Of a stretch of DNA of 64,000 bases, positions 36,069 to 47,485 are shown piece after piece; position 1 is the stretch's first letter, and the number at the start of each line of letters is the position of its first letter. The notes beneath the pieces were generated by a model. The model was not told the DNA's origin. It did no database searches and saw nothing but the letters and a program-made list of their open reading frames with translations. The stretch covers positions 4,240,359 through 4,304,358 of the forward strand of contig NC_052472.1 of NCBI RefSeq assembly GCF_009730915.1, read 5' to 3'. The DNA comes from Dioscorea cayenensis subsp. rotundata (Eukaryota > Streptophyta > Magnoliopsida > Dioscoreales > Dioscoreaceae). A program made the translations under genes and the position numbers.

Positions 36069-36523
36069 TGATGCAGGTTCTAGACTGGATGGATAGGAAA
36101 TGCTAGCAGGACTTAATTAGAATTTAGAGAATCTGAGAAAGAAGAAGAGAAGAGGTAGGAGAAGGAAGAGAAGAAGGAAGGAGAAAGTGATTCTGGTTCA
36201 AAGCTGCTTATCATTCTCATTGCATCTTCTTAAATAGAAACAAAACAAGAGAAATCTTCCAAATTGATCTAGCTTGCATTCTGACAAACAGGTATTGTGC
36301 CAGGACATTCTCACATGCTAGATAACCTCCCTTGTAATCCCCTACTCTCTGAGATTACAAACATTCTTTATACTAATACCCATTCATTAGTTGCTAATTA
36401 TTCATAACAAAGTCTTTGAATTTGCTGCCGACCAATCCTTGATTCCTCCTCAAACTACGCCTAGGCATAGGTGCTTGCTGCTGGTGTTCCCCCAGCCCTT
36501 TCTCAACAGTTGTGACTGCAACA
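36069..36523 (-). repeat. Gypsy 5' LTR
   Basis: 455 bp, the same length as the 3' LTR. It holds the promoter for the minus-strand transcript. The primer-binding region begins at the next base inward, 36068. Confidence 0.93.
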
Positions 36524-36528
36524 AAGGC

Positions 36529-37049
36529 TCCAAATTCAATTTGTTTTAATCCAATATTTATTAGTTTAATTAAATTTTAAAATTACTGTTTCACGTCTTT
36601 CATCTCTTTCAACTTTCCCTCTTCTCATTGGTGAGTAATTCAGTAATGTCTCACAGTTGACTATTTATAATGTATTCAATGCTACTGCTGCTACTATTTA
36701 TTAAGGCATATGATAGTGTAGGGGCACTTGAAATTTGCTTAGGTGTCCCCTCCATTATTAATGTGTGTACCCTAACTATGTTGCTAAAACTTGTTTTCAA
36801 GAGGCAGTGTTGCTTCCAATGGTTGGAAAGCTGATATTAAAATTTTTTTTTCCATCATATATATAGTTTAACTATCATTGGTTTATATCTTCTAATGAAG
36901 TATGATGTTGATTACCCCATCATGTTCCAACCTGAAGGTCTAGCCAAATTTAATAGATTAATTTTTTACTTAATTAATACTTTTGCTGATTCATATTAAC
37001 TGTTGGACATATTGGGTTGTGTAATAAATAATGAAGCTTGGTACTAATC
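36529..37049. other. No gene recognised
   Basis: AT-rich sequence between the Gypsy element and the next MITE. Nothing was seen in it. Confidence 0.5.
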
Positions 37050-37052
37050 TAA

Positions 37053-38068
37053 GGGGTTGTTTGGTTACCGATAAATAGATATAAGTACCTGTAATGTAAA
37101 TGACTGTTTGGTTTGCTGCAAAAGTTTTACTTACATGTAAGTGAACTTACATCTCACCGACTTTTACAGCATTTTAACTTACAGCAAAATTTTCTGTAAT
37201 TTGAAATACAGTAAAGTAAGTGGTATCCACTCACCATTATATTTAATTATAAAAATATTTAATAAAGTAAATTATCTTTAAATTTAATCATAAATTTTTT
37301 TTTAAGTAATAAAATTAAAAAATGTTAAATATTTATATGAAAAAAATATTTTTTATTCAAAATATTATATTGTTTTAAAAAATAATTGTAAAAATATTTT
37401 TAAGTAATAAAATTAAAAAATGTTAAATATTTATATGACAAAAATATTTTTTATTGAAAATATTATATTGTTTTAAAAAATAATTATAAAAATATTTTTA
37501 AGTAATAAAATTAAATAAATATAAAATATTTTAATAATTTAATATTTATATTATTAAATATTTTTATGAAGAAATATTTTTTATAATTGAAAATATTATA
37601 TTGTTTTTAAAAATTAATTATAAATTTTTTTAAGTAATAAAATTAAATAAATATTACATTTTTATAGTTTAGTATTTATATAATGAAATATTTTATCATA
37701 ATTATTTTTATAAAATTAATAAAATTGATTATAGTTTTTTTCAAGTAATAAAATTAAAGAAATATTAAATATTTTTAAATTTATTAAATTAATTAATTAT
37801 TTTTATTTAAATTAATTTTAATGAAGAGTATTAAATAATTAATAATAATTAATAATAATAATAATATGTAATGGGGGTAATCTCACAAACTCACTTACAT
37901 GGTAACTATATTTTTAAACTTACATCAAACCAAACAAATAAAAAGTAAATACATCATTCATAGTTACATCAAATCAAACAACATTGATGTAAGTTGAAAT
38001 ACATCATTTTCACTTACACTGTAATTTCATTTACATGTAATTTTAGTTACAGACAACCAAACAACCCC
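37053..38068. mobile_element. Tourist-like MITE (TAA duplication), family D, 1.0 kb
   Basis: A 1016-bp element lies between TAA at 37050-37052 and 38069-38071. The terminal inverted repeats are perfect over 14 bp (GGGGTTGTTTGGTT and AACCAAACAACCCC). Inside are repeated CTTACAT/ATGTAAG motifs in both orientations at each end, and an AT-rich core with several near-identical AAAATATTTTTTAT units. It has no coding frame. The large size for a MITE comes from the internal repeats. Confidence 0.8.
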
Positions 38069-38179
38069 TAAGATGGGATTTATCACTAATCCGTTGCATA
38101 CAACATGAAAAGAAAAATAAATAAACTCATAGATTAATTGGGAAAATATTTTATTTTATAAAAATATAAATTATTTTAC

Positions 38180-38487
38180 ATTCTATGTAGCAAGGATATA
38201 CACATAAATGGAGATTAAAAGTTCCATCGATAGTTTAATCATAGCTCCTTACATGGGCTATGAATTAATAGAGAGATTATATATAAAATGTTTGTTGAGC
38301 CCAGCCCATTTGTTGTTGGATGGAATAAATGGGCTCCAAGTCCATGGTGGGGAAAAAAAGAAGCTATGTCAATTAATGGAATGTCAAAGGCAAAAGGGTA
38401 ATCTTATGTGAATGTTCTATTTGTGTAAAACTCTCATTTTTGCAATGAGAGAGGCGGAAGTCAGTGAGAAAGGAATTGAATGAGAAG

Positions 38488-38558
<71 letters not shown>

Positions 38559-39400
38559 TCAAGGGCTCAAGGAGAAGAAAAAGGAAATTAGGGCAAACTT
38601 GGCAAGAAGATCCCCGGCGATCAACGCTGGATTTCATCACATTAGTGAGAAGAGCAACCTTGCTAGTAAGATGTCTAATCCTTTTGGGTTGATTTCCATT
38701 TTATCTCTTCTTGGAGTCTTTGTTTCCATCTTGTGTGAAGATAATGATGAATGTGTGTTGGTAGATCTCTTGTTGAACTCTCATGTCTTTGAGCTTGTAT
38801 ACCTCTAGTTAGCTAGAAAGATCTTTGCAAACTCCATTTATTGACATAGTGGAAGCATTGTAAGAGACTCTAAGGAGTCCCATTGTTTTCCCCCCCGATT
38901 TGAAGGGTTTCTATGCTAAAATTGGTGTCTTGTATTGTATGTTTGCATTTTCGTCATTTTTGTGGTCTTTACCTACTTCTAGATCACAAAGAGGGGTTGT
39001 AATTGCACTCTTGATGGTTACATTTGACCTAGGAGGATCTTAAGCCTGTATAGAAACCATTCGGAGTTGTTTTGGAGGCATATGGGTGCCATACGGCTCG
39101 TATAGAGCTCGGTATAGAAATTCCTGAGAGGTTGCACTAGGTCATATAACCTTCAAACGACCGTATAGATTTTCCCGAGAGTTTTCACTAAGTCATACGG
39201 TCGGCATCCCGACTATATAGAGGCCTTATGTATGAACATTAAATCACTACAGTACTGCGAACAATGATTTTACTACAGTAACTTCTGCATAATTTTTTCA
39301 CTGTTTCAGCACAGGCAACCCCAACAATGTTATATTGGAGTTTCATAGCTTCTTATATGTCTAAGTCTTTTGATCAAATTTTAATTTGATTTCTAGAGAT
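38180..39400 (+). repeat. Copia-LTR-like segment with (GA)n(GT)n
   Basis: No coding frame. A long GA tract (38490-38524) runs into a GT tract (38524-38554). Farther on, GATTTGAAGGGTTTCTATG and TAAAATTGGTGTCTTG (about 38900-38930) resemble the 3' half of plant copia LTRs. Boundaries and partner are not visible, so a solo LTR is only a suggestion. Confidence 0.3.
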
Positions 39401-39531
39401 TGTAGGTATATTATAATTACTTTTTCCTGTTAATTAATAATCTGAGCCATATAAGGATCCAAGAACATAGGACCTAAATAGGCGATATATATCAAATTAT
39501 GTAAAAAGTGCTATTTTGTTGTGGACACTAG

Positions 39532-39567
39532 TAGGGATGGCAATGGTTAGAGTATGCCAAAACCCTT
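39532..39567. mobile_element. hAT-like MITE copy 2, left piece
   Basis: TAGGGATGGCAATGG begins here after the flank GACACTAG (39524-39531). The MITE is cut at 39567 by the CACTA element and resumes at 54450. Confidence 0.7.
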
Positions 39568-39616
39568 CACTACAACAAATTTGGCCTATAGAGACTAAAT
39601 TTAGTGGCAAATTTAT

Positions 39617-41216
39617 AAATTGTTATTATAAATCTCTCGGGGGTTGAGGATTTGAGGGGGGGGAAGTTGAGGATTTGTGGAAAAAGAAGAGAAAAAAGAA
39701 AAAAAATCAGAGAGAACAGAAAAAAACAAGAGAGACAGAGAACAAAAAAAAGAGGAGAAGGAGGAGAGACTGAGAAGGAAGAAAAAAGGAAATAAGAAGA
39801 AGACGAAGAGAATTGGCGTGGTGATGGTCGTGGCGTCATCGGAGACCTTGTTCCTCCTCGTCTTTATCTCTTTTCTCCGATTCCAGGTTCTGATCTTCAT
39901 TCTAAGGCATTGAGGAGATCAATAATAACCAATTCTTGTGAAGAGAAACTTGAGAATCCAAACATCGTCGGAGTCTGACAATGGTCCTTCGGCTCTATTA
40001 GTTCCTTTCTCACTCTCTCTTTCTCCAAACACTACCACAAAGACAGAGGACAGCTTAGTGGTGGTGGTGACGATGTATATGGCTTCTGCCGCCGTCACCA
40101 CCCTGGTAGAACCTAAGAAGCCTCATTGCTTGTTCTCTTCTCTGATCCCATATCTCGATCTCCATTCCGAGGCAATAAGAAGATCAATGGCGAGAGACAA
40201 CATTCAATCATAAAAAAAAAGATCATCGATGAAGTTCTTCATCAAATTGACTTGTTGGCATTTTGATGTTTCCCTAAAAAAAAAAAGAAGGAAAAGATCA
40301 ATTACTCCACCACGGCAAGCAAGATGATGTTCATAACCCTAGCACAAATCTAGAGGCATGCTTGAGAAGCTCGTCAAGTGCTTATAGCTTGAAAGAGGTA
40401 GATGCTCTTATAGAGTTCCATCCAAAATATATATACTTATACATGTTCTGGTTGCATCTATGCTATAAAGAAAAAATGTCTGGATTTTATTTTACAAAAC
40501 CAAAAAAATCTTCATTCACTCCCATGTCAATCCATGCCATGGTAGGATCCGTAACTTGGATTGCTTTTGCTAACCATGCACTCCTTGATTAAGTGAGTAA
40601 TGAATTGTATATGTGGCAACATGCTTTTATGTATCCATGGTGGCATGTTTTCTCAATCAAAATCTCCATCATGCCTTGGCTTGTAGATTTTCCTCTAGTT
40701 AGTTTTTTTTTTTAACTTTTAACATGCTAAGTTCAAAAATGCTTAGAAATATAATTGTTCGTTATTTGAAAAAAAAGAGAGAAAAAAAATGGAGGGCTCT
40801 GTCGTGGTAAAAAAATACATTTGTAGAAAGTTGGGCTTTTATGCAAAATCCATGGAAAAAAATGATGAAACAATTGAGGACATATATGCAAAAATGTGAA
40901 AATGTGTGAAAATATGAAAGCTCGAGGGTTTAAGGGCGAAAGCCATGAAAAAAATGAAAATGTGAAAGTTTGGGCGGTTATTTGCAAAATTTGATAAAAT
41001 GTGAAAAAAATGAAAAGTTAGAGGATCTTAATGAAAAAAAGGGAAAAAAAAGAAAAGAAGGAAAAAGGGATTTTTAGCGAAGATGAGGGGTATTTTGGTA
41101 ATTTCACAAGACCACCTTAAGCTTACCGTGATGTCTAATGCATGTCGACTGCTCCCTTTTGGAGGGCCTCTTCATTGCCTCTTAACAGTCACGGAAGCGG
41201 ATGGGCTATTGAAGAT
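39617..41216. other. CACTA interior: purine-rich tract and unrecognised sequence
   Basis: 39650-39790 is strongly GA-rich; its frames (KEEKKEKK) are low complexity. A GC-richer part (39840-40200) has two diverged copies of a segment reading TCTCCGATTCCAGG / TCTCTGATCCCATA followed by GATCNNCATTC and GAGGAGATCAAT, about 270 bp apart. 40360-40590 looks exon-like but I recognise no family. Confidence 0.35.
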
Positions 41217-41830
41217 CCTTTTAAAACTCTCTTTGAGCTCATGGACCCAGTTTGAGACCATTGACTCTCTGTTGAGTGATGACAAATCTCTTTGAGCTCA
41301 TAGACCCTGTTTGAGGCCATTAACTCTCTTAGAAGTGATGAAAAAATTCCAAAACTCTTAAAACTCTCTTTGAGCTGATGGACCCTGTTTGAAGCCATTG
41401 ACTCTCTTAGGAGTGATAAAAAATTCCAAAACTCCTTAAAACTCTCTTTGAGCTCATGGACCCTATTTGAGGCCATTCACTCTCTTTCGAGTGACGAAAA
41501 ATTCCAAAACCCATAAAACTCTCTTTGAGCTTATGGACCCTATTTGAGGCCATTGACTCTCTTTCGAGTGATGAAAAATTCCAAAAACCTACAAAAACTC
41601 TTTTTGAGCTCATGGACCCTATTTGAGCTCATTGCCTCTCTCGGGGAGTGATGAAAAAAATTCCAAAAACCATAAAAACTCTCTTTGAGCTCATGGACCC
41701 TATTTGAAGCCATTGACTCACTTAGGAGTGGTGAAAGATTTCAAAACCCATAAAACTCTTTTTGAGCTCATGGACCCTATTTGAGGCCATTGACTCTCTT
41801 AAGAGTGATGAAGAAATTTCCAGATCTTCA
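41217..41830. repeat. Minisatellite 1, about 8 units of 71-81 bp
   Basis: Eight tandem units each carry AAAACTCTCTTTGAGCTCAT, GGACCCTATTTGAGGCCATT, GACTCTCTTAGGAGTGATG and AAAAATTCCAAAAC. They differ by about 5-15%. The frames that cross it are by-products of the repeat. Confidence 0.93.
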
Positions 41831-41865
41831 AAAGCCAAGCATTCTTAAACAAAAAAAAGAGGAAA

Positions 41866-43075
41866 AAAATCAAATCAAAATCAAGGCATTAAAAAAATGA
41901 TGAATCAACAGATGAGCTCAACAACCTCAAGATTACAGTGTTGAAGAGTTCATAAGTTGCAAAAGTTTCACAAGCCTCGAAGGCCAAAAGCTTATGAAAA
42001 AGTCAAATCAAGTTCCAAATCAAATCAAAGAATGCAAATTCAACAAATGAACCTAACAACCTCAAGGATGAAGAGTTGAAGAGTTCACAAGTTGTAAAAA
42101 GCTTCACAAGCATAAAAAGCCGAAGTTCATGAAAAAGCCAAACCATGTTTTGCGATTCCTCAATCGCGAGAATCTATAACTTAAAGTCCAGATCAAATTC
42201 AAGACAAACTCAAAACATCCAAGATAAACGAGCTCAACAACCTTAAAGTTAAAGTGTTGAAGAATTCACAAGTTGCAAAAAGTCTCACAAGCCTGAAGGC
42301 CAAAGCTTATAAAGAAATCAAATCAAGTTTCAAATCAAATCCAAGATGCAAGTTCAAAGTCCAAGTCCCAAGTTTCAAACAAATCAACAAATGAGCTCAA
42401 CAACCTCAGAGTTAAAGCGTTGAAGAGTTCACAAGTTGCAAAAAGCCTCACAAGCCTGAAGGCCGAAGCTTATAAAAAAATCAAATCAGGTTCCAAATCA
42501 AATTCAAGATGCAAACTGAAAAGTCCAAGTTCCAAGTTTCAAAAAAGTCAACAAATGAGCTCAACAACCTCAAAGCTAAGGCGTTGACAAGTTCACAAGT
42601 TGCAAAAAAAAAAAAAAGCTCCACAAGCATGATAGTCGAAGCTCATGAAAAGTCAAACCAAGTTTGTGATTCATCAACATAGGGAATCCACAGCTTCAAA
42701 TCCAAATCAAAATCTAAGATGCAAAATCAAAGATCCAAGTTTCAAACAAATCAACAAAATGAGCTCAACAACCTCAAGGATAAAAGCGTTGGAGAGTTCA
42801 CAAGTTGTAAAAGAGCTTCACAAGCATGAAAGCCGAAGCTTATGAAAAATCAAATCAAGTTTCAAATCAAATCCAAGATGCAAGTTCAAAGTCCAAGTTC
42901 CAAGTTCCAAATAAATCAACAAATGAGCTCAACAACCTCAAAGTTAAAGTGTTGGAGAGTTCACAAGTTGCAAAAAAGTTTTACAAGCCTGAAGGCCAAA
43001 ACTTATGAAGAATCAAATCAAGTTCCAAATCAAGTCCAAGATGCAAATTCAAATATTCAAGACATAACTTCATCA
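41866..43075. repeat. Minisatellite 2, about 7 units of 136-190 bp
   Basis: Units share TCAAATCAAGTTCCAAATCA, ATGAGCTCAACAACCTCAA, GTTGAAGAGTTCACAAGTTG and CACAAGCCTGAAGGCC. The spacing varies because some units have lost 30-50 bp. It starts within 40 bp of the end of minisatellite 1. Confidence 0.9.
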
Positions 43076-43335
43076 GTTTCTAAATCATGTTCAAGATGCA
43101 TATTTCGATCGTTGACGAAGACCAAAAGTCAACAAAAGCCAAAGCGCGATTTTCGGCAAAATAGTCGGAAGGAGATAAAAGGCTACAATTATTGTTGCCT
43201 CAAGATGATTAAATTCCAAACTTCTTGTACTTTCAACGAAGTCTATGAATTCATGAATAAAAAATTATTTGTCAGAATCTGTTTCTTTCTTCACACTTAT
43301 TTTCTTAATCGGAGGTTCTTGTGACAATGTCCAGA
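43076..43335 (+). repeat. Possible Gypsy (Tat-like) LTR end
   Basis: CTATGAATTCATGAATAAA, then TCTGTTTCTTTCTTCACAC and TATTTTCTTAATCGGAGG, resembles the U5 end of Tat/Ogre-type LTRs, which often carry tandem repeats next to it. No partner LTR is visible. Confidence 0.25.
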
Positions 43336-45900
43336 GTAATTCACACTAGGGGCTTGCCCCTAATGGAAGTCATGAACCCACAATCCCTTGAAGTCTACAA
43401 AATATTAAAATTTGATTTGTGATCCATGCTTTTTATCCAGTCAATCCTAATCAAAGGCCGGGTGGAAAGAAAGGAGCCCACAATCTAATATTAGGATCAC
43501 ATAATATACACACTAATATTCCAAGCCTTTAAAGTAGCATTCTTATTGGATTCGGGTTTAACCTAGATTTAAGTAGCCGAATAAACGGATCTACAGAGCC
43601 CGTTAAGCATCCGAATCAATCTCCACTTCCCATTCTCCAAAACCCAACCTGCATGCCCTCGTCCCTCCACCGCCACCTCTATCCCCATTGCGAAAACCCT
43701 CTACCCCGTCGCCGCCACTGTCACCGTCCTTATCCCGCTGCCACGAAGAATGCCGTGCTCGGCGCCCTATCACCCTCCTCCCAGATCCCTTCCACCTTGA
43801 TCCAACCCTCCGTCACCGGATCGTAGCACTCCGCCATCGGATAGAACCTCCCCTGCCATCACCGATCACTGCCGATCTCACCACCACGGTCACCTCCGTC
43901 CCTACATTTTTTCCCTTTTTCTAGACATGCTTGCTATTCTCGTGATTTTTCTTTTCTTTTTTCACTGATTTCAATAGATTGTTGGGCATGAATTTGGGTA
44001 GAGGTTTGGTTTCTCATTGTTAGGGTTGGAGGTGCTAAAGATGGTAGAATTTGAACTATTTCTATGGGCGGGGAACCAAATAGTGACCGTGACCTAGGTT
44101 ACCGGGCAGAGTAAGCAATTATCTGATCAACCATCTAGCACCAATGTTATGTGTAGAAATATTTGGTAGGCATTCCTCTGTTTTGATTTACTGTGACATT
44201 AAGCTTGTAAACATCGTTGCATGGTTTTTAGGTTGCTTGGTGAATGGGAGAGATTTTTCTCCTGCATTTTCTTTCTTTATGCTAGTGGTTTCAGAAATTT
44301 CTTGTGATGTTTGCAATGGGTTTATGTGAATTGATTTGTGTGATGAATTAATTAAAATATTTTAGGGTTTACTATAGGATTTTCAGTTAACAAATTATTT
44401 TTTTAATGTGGTTTTTTACTTTTGGAGGAACTAGCCAAGCTTACATGAAATATACCAAGAATTGCTATTATTGTTGCTGGTGCAGTGTTTAGGTTTGGAG
44501 CCCTGGCTGACTTTGATGTAGCTAAATGTGTTTGTTGTTTCTATTTTTTGTTCATGGAAATTTATCTTATGTTTTTTTGTTGACAGGCTGCGTAATTGTG
44601 CGTTTGTGGATTTCAAGGATGAAGGCTTGACAAATCAACCACAATCTCAATTGAACAGGTGCTTATTTGGATGTTTTATATTCTTTTTTTAGCTTAAGCT
44701 TGATTGAATGAATTTGCAATACTATTAGACCCTAAATACTTTGGACATTCAATTCATTTTCTCAATTAGCTTCTATTAGTGCTCGTATTATTTACTCTTA
44801 ATCATGGGAAGACTATTATCTAAAATTATTCTGTTAGTATGTATGTTTTTTTGCTCATTCTCAATATTTTGTTATATGTGTTCAAGATTTTAAAGTTTAG
44901 ATTTTAAAATTGGGAATTATGTTTCAGGTTGAGATTTATGTGTGCAGCCTATATAGACATCATTAGCAATGCTACGATGATGATACTTTCGGAGATAGGC
45001 TTATTGTTTGTATTAAGTTTCTCGGTGACTGAAGATGTGAAGTTTCTTTTCAAAAACAATATAAAATAATCTCAATTATTATTTTCGGAGATAGTCTTAA
45101 TTTCAATTATTATTTCCAGAGATAGTCTCATCGTCATTGAGTGTGTTGCCAGAGATGTATGTAGCTGAGTGGAAACGCATGATCGAAACTAGGATTGGGT
45201 ATAGCTGGCATAAACCGAGGTCATGGGAGGAGCTTCAAAGGTTGCTGCAAGCCTATGGTGGCTGCACCGATTATGATATGGATGGTGATGATGTTGAGAA
45301 GATGGACTTTTCACACTGTGAGTAATATATTTCCATCGTATATATACAGAAGTGTGAGTAATACTAGTTCTGGTTCATCGGCTCTGCTCCTCAGCATGAG
45401 ACGATGGACTTTTCACACTGTGAGTAATACTAGTTCTGGTTTTCAATTTTTTTTTTATATTTTATATTATATATATATAATATGTATATAATTTACATAA
45501 ACAGAAGTGTTGCCATGAAAACTAATATAACCATTTATGATGATGGTGATTGTTAATGGGTCTATTACAGTAGAAGATGGATTCAGCTTGGCATCATGTT
45601 GCAAGTTATTTCCAATGTAATCAACGAAGCTGATGCTCCTCTCAATTCTAATGCTCTGAAGATACAAAATTTTTCCCATAAAATCTAGTATAACTATTTA
45701 GAGTACTTATCATTCTTGATGCCTATGAACTAATATCTTTCCATCGTATATATACACCCAAAGGTCTGGTTTATTGCATATGAACAAAACAAATAGGACA
45801 TATCTGGTGTATTACATAGAAACTTCACCTATTTTAATCCTTACTGCTAGGCTAATGAACATGTTCATATATATACATAGAAATTAAACTCAAGTTCCAT
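43336..45900. other. CACTA interior: exon-like pieces, no gene identified
   Basis: 43620-43920 is GC-rich and leader-like. 45137-45325 is an open plus-strand frame with protein-like composition (WKRMIETRIGYSWHKPRSWE, then LLQAYGGC); I do not recognise it. A phrase CTTTTCACACTGTGAGTAAT occurs twice (45307 and 45408). The rest is AT-rich and intron-like. Some of this may be captured host sequence. Confidence 0.35.
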
Positions 45901-45905
45901 ATCTA

Positions 45906-46553
45906 ATGTCTAAAATGGATCTGAATTCTAGCATGAAAGGACAGGTTTGTGTGACAAGTGCATCAGGATTTGTAGCTTCTTGGCTTGTCAAAAGACTTTT
46001 GGAATCAGGATATCATGTGATAGGCACTGTGAGAGACCCAGGTACAGTTATTAATATCCTTTAATTTTCCTTACTAACCGTACAAAAGGTAATAACTATG
46101 AGGTGGTTTATTGATTTATTAGAAAATACCAAGAAAGAGTTGCATCTCTGGGAATTACAAGGAGCAAAGGAGGGACTACAACTAGTGAAGGCTAAGCTCA
46201 CAATAGAGGGAAGCTTTGACAGTGCAGTTATGGGTTGTGAAGGTGTATTTCACACTGCATGTCCTGTTGTTCAAGGGCCTATATCTGATCCAAAGTTAGG
46301 CAGTAACAAACTCAATGACTGCATAAATACATGAAAGGATGGTATTAACTTTTTAATTTTTGTACAGTTAGAAATCCTAGATCCTACAATTAGTGGCACA
46401 TTGAATGTATTAGGATCATGCAAGAAGAACACAAGTCTGAAGAGAGTTGTTCTTACATCTTCATCGACCATCAAAGTGATTTCAAACATTGATCCAAATG
46501 TACCTTTGGATGAGTCATCATGGAGCGATGTTGAATTATGTGAAACACTTCAG
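45906..46553 (+). pseudogene. CCR/DFR-like NAD(P)-dependent reductase, exons 1-3 only
   Basis: Exons 45906-46041, 46123-46302 and 46372-46553 join in frame through GT-AG introns to give 166 residues. The sequence has the Rossmann start ([19 protein letters not shown], then TVRDP), DGA-type and [17 protein letters not shown] segments, then ISGTLNVL and KRVVLTSSS. This is the first half of the SDR108E family (cinnamoyl-CoA reductase, dihydroflavonol reductase and relatives, about 325 residues), which reduces phenolic CoA esters or flavonoid ketones with NADPH. The first glycine of the G..G..G dinucleotide motif is Ser. Exon 4, with the catalytic YxxxK, is not found before the LINE at 47.4 kb, so the gene cannot make an active enzyme. 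It lies inside the CACTA element and looks captured. Confidence 0.8.
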
Positions 46554-47350
46554 GTGAACATAATCAACTGATAACTAATTAGCAATTAAAGTATTTGAAC
46601 TAGTGCACAAAGTTAATCTCACATTTGTATATATATATATATATATGTGTGTGTGTACCTTGATTTTTGTTTAAATAGATACTGATCCTTAGCTAGAGAT
46701 ATATATATATATTCTGTGTAAATTTATTCTTAAGTGCCTAATCACATGCATGTGTGATAGTTAATTACCCTTAAAGTGAATTTAATCTCCAATTTTTATC
46801 ATTGAACTTTTGACAAAGTATTCCACTACTCTTTCTTCTTGTATTATTTCATCAAGAAACTTCCTTGTACTCTTTAGTTTTCGGCCATCATTCCCCGTCT
46901 TGCATGGTTTTTATTGCTAAAATTGTAGTTTCTTTCTTTCATTACTCTGTTCTTGTGCTGATGTCTTGCTTAATTATTTTCCTATGTGTGGTTCTGTTTC
47001 AAATGAAACATCTTGTGCATTATTACCTTGGTGGATGGGAAAGAGTATCCATTTGATACTCTTCTTATGCTAGTTTATTTTTAGTTGCTTATTATGTTAT
47101 ATTTATGAAGACAAGTTCTCATTTGAAATGTCCCACATCAACCTTCTTTGGAAAAAGTCAAAATCTCTGCCTGCTCTTTGTTAAAGTAATAGCTTGATAT
47201 ATGTTCGAAAATGAGTCTTATAGTCTCACTGGCATGGCATAATATCAAATATTTCTTGTAGTGAGGATTTACCTTTAATTCTATTTTTTTTCTTTTGTTA
47301 CTAAAAGCATGTTTGTGAAGAACTTCTCAACTGAGAAGCTAATTTAATTA
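46554..47350. other. Intron-like sequence; second CACTA-type terminus
   Basis: AT-rich continuation of the reductase intron, with no exon 4 found. ATTTCTTGTAGTG at 47251-47263 is identical to the 13-bp right terminus of the large CACTA element, but no partner or duplication is apparent. Confidence 0.4.
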
Positions 47351-47485
47351 AAGATTAAAGAAACCAGAACAAAAACTGAAAATTACAAAAGAAAGGAGAA
47401 AGAGCAGAGAACTAATAGAGGAGATTGAAGAAACCGGAACAAACACTGAAAAATACAAAAAGAAAGGAGAAATAGCAGTGGACAA

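Larger units (their letters stand above)
30998..36523 (-). mobile_element. Chromodomain Ty3/Gypsy retrotransposon, Reina-like
   Basis: A complete 5526-bp element on the minus strand: two 455-bp LTRs (TG...CA), a 5-bp AAGGC target duplication (30993-30997 and 36524-36528), a primer-binding region TTTGGTGCTTTCATTGAC inside the 5' LTR (36068-36051), and a purine tract CAAGGGGGAGCTAT before the 3' LTR (31466-31453). The gene order is gag, protease, reverse transcriptase, RNase H, integrase, chromodomain. Short LTRs, small size and the chromodomain suggest the Reina lineage of chromoviruses. The LTRs differ at five positions by my count (about 1.1%), so the insertion is recent. The coding region nevertheless has five breaks. 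Confidence 0.93.

Noticed and set aside
38464..38808. Open frames with (RE)n and (VC)n across GA/GT repeats
   Set aside because: Simple-sequence translation only.
39570..39913. Lys/Glu-rich and Phe/Ser-rich frames on both strands
   Set aside because: Purine-rich tract with low-complexity frames in both directions; no family.
41217..43075. CRISPR-like array
   Set aside because: Eukaryotic DNA; the units are contiguous and diverged with no unique spacers.
41189..43324. Several frames over the minisatellites
   Set aside because: They follow the repeat unit and change frame from unit to unit.
43690..43850. Minus-strand 35-codon piece resembling a kelch F-box segment
   Set aside because: Too short, with no kelch repeat or F-box around it; a chance match in GC-rich sequence is likely.
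39568..47263. Pairing the left CACTA end with the inner terminus at 47263
   Set aside because: The 3-bp flanks differ (CTT and AGG), and the MITE halves support the outer end at 54446.
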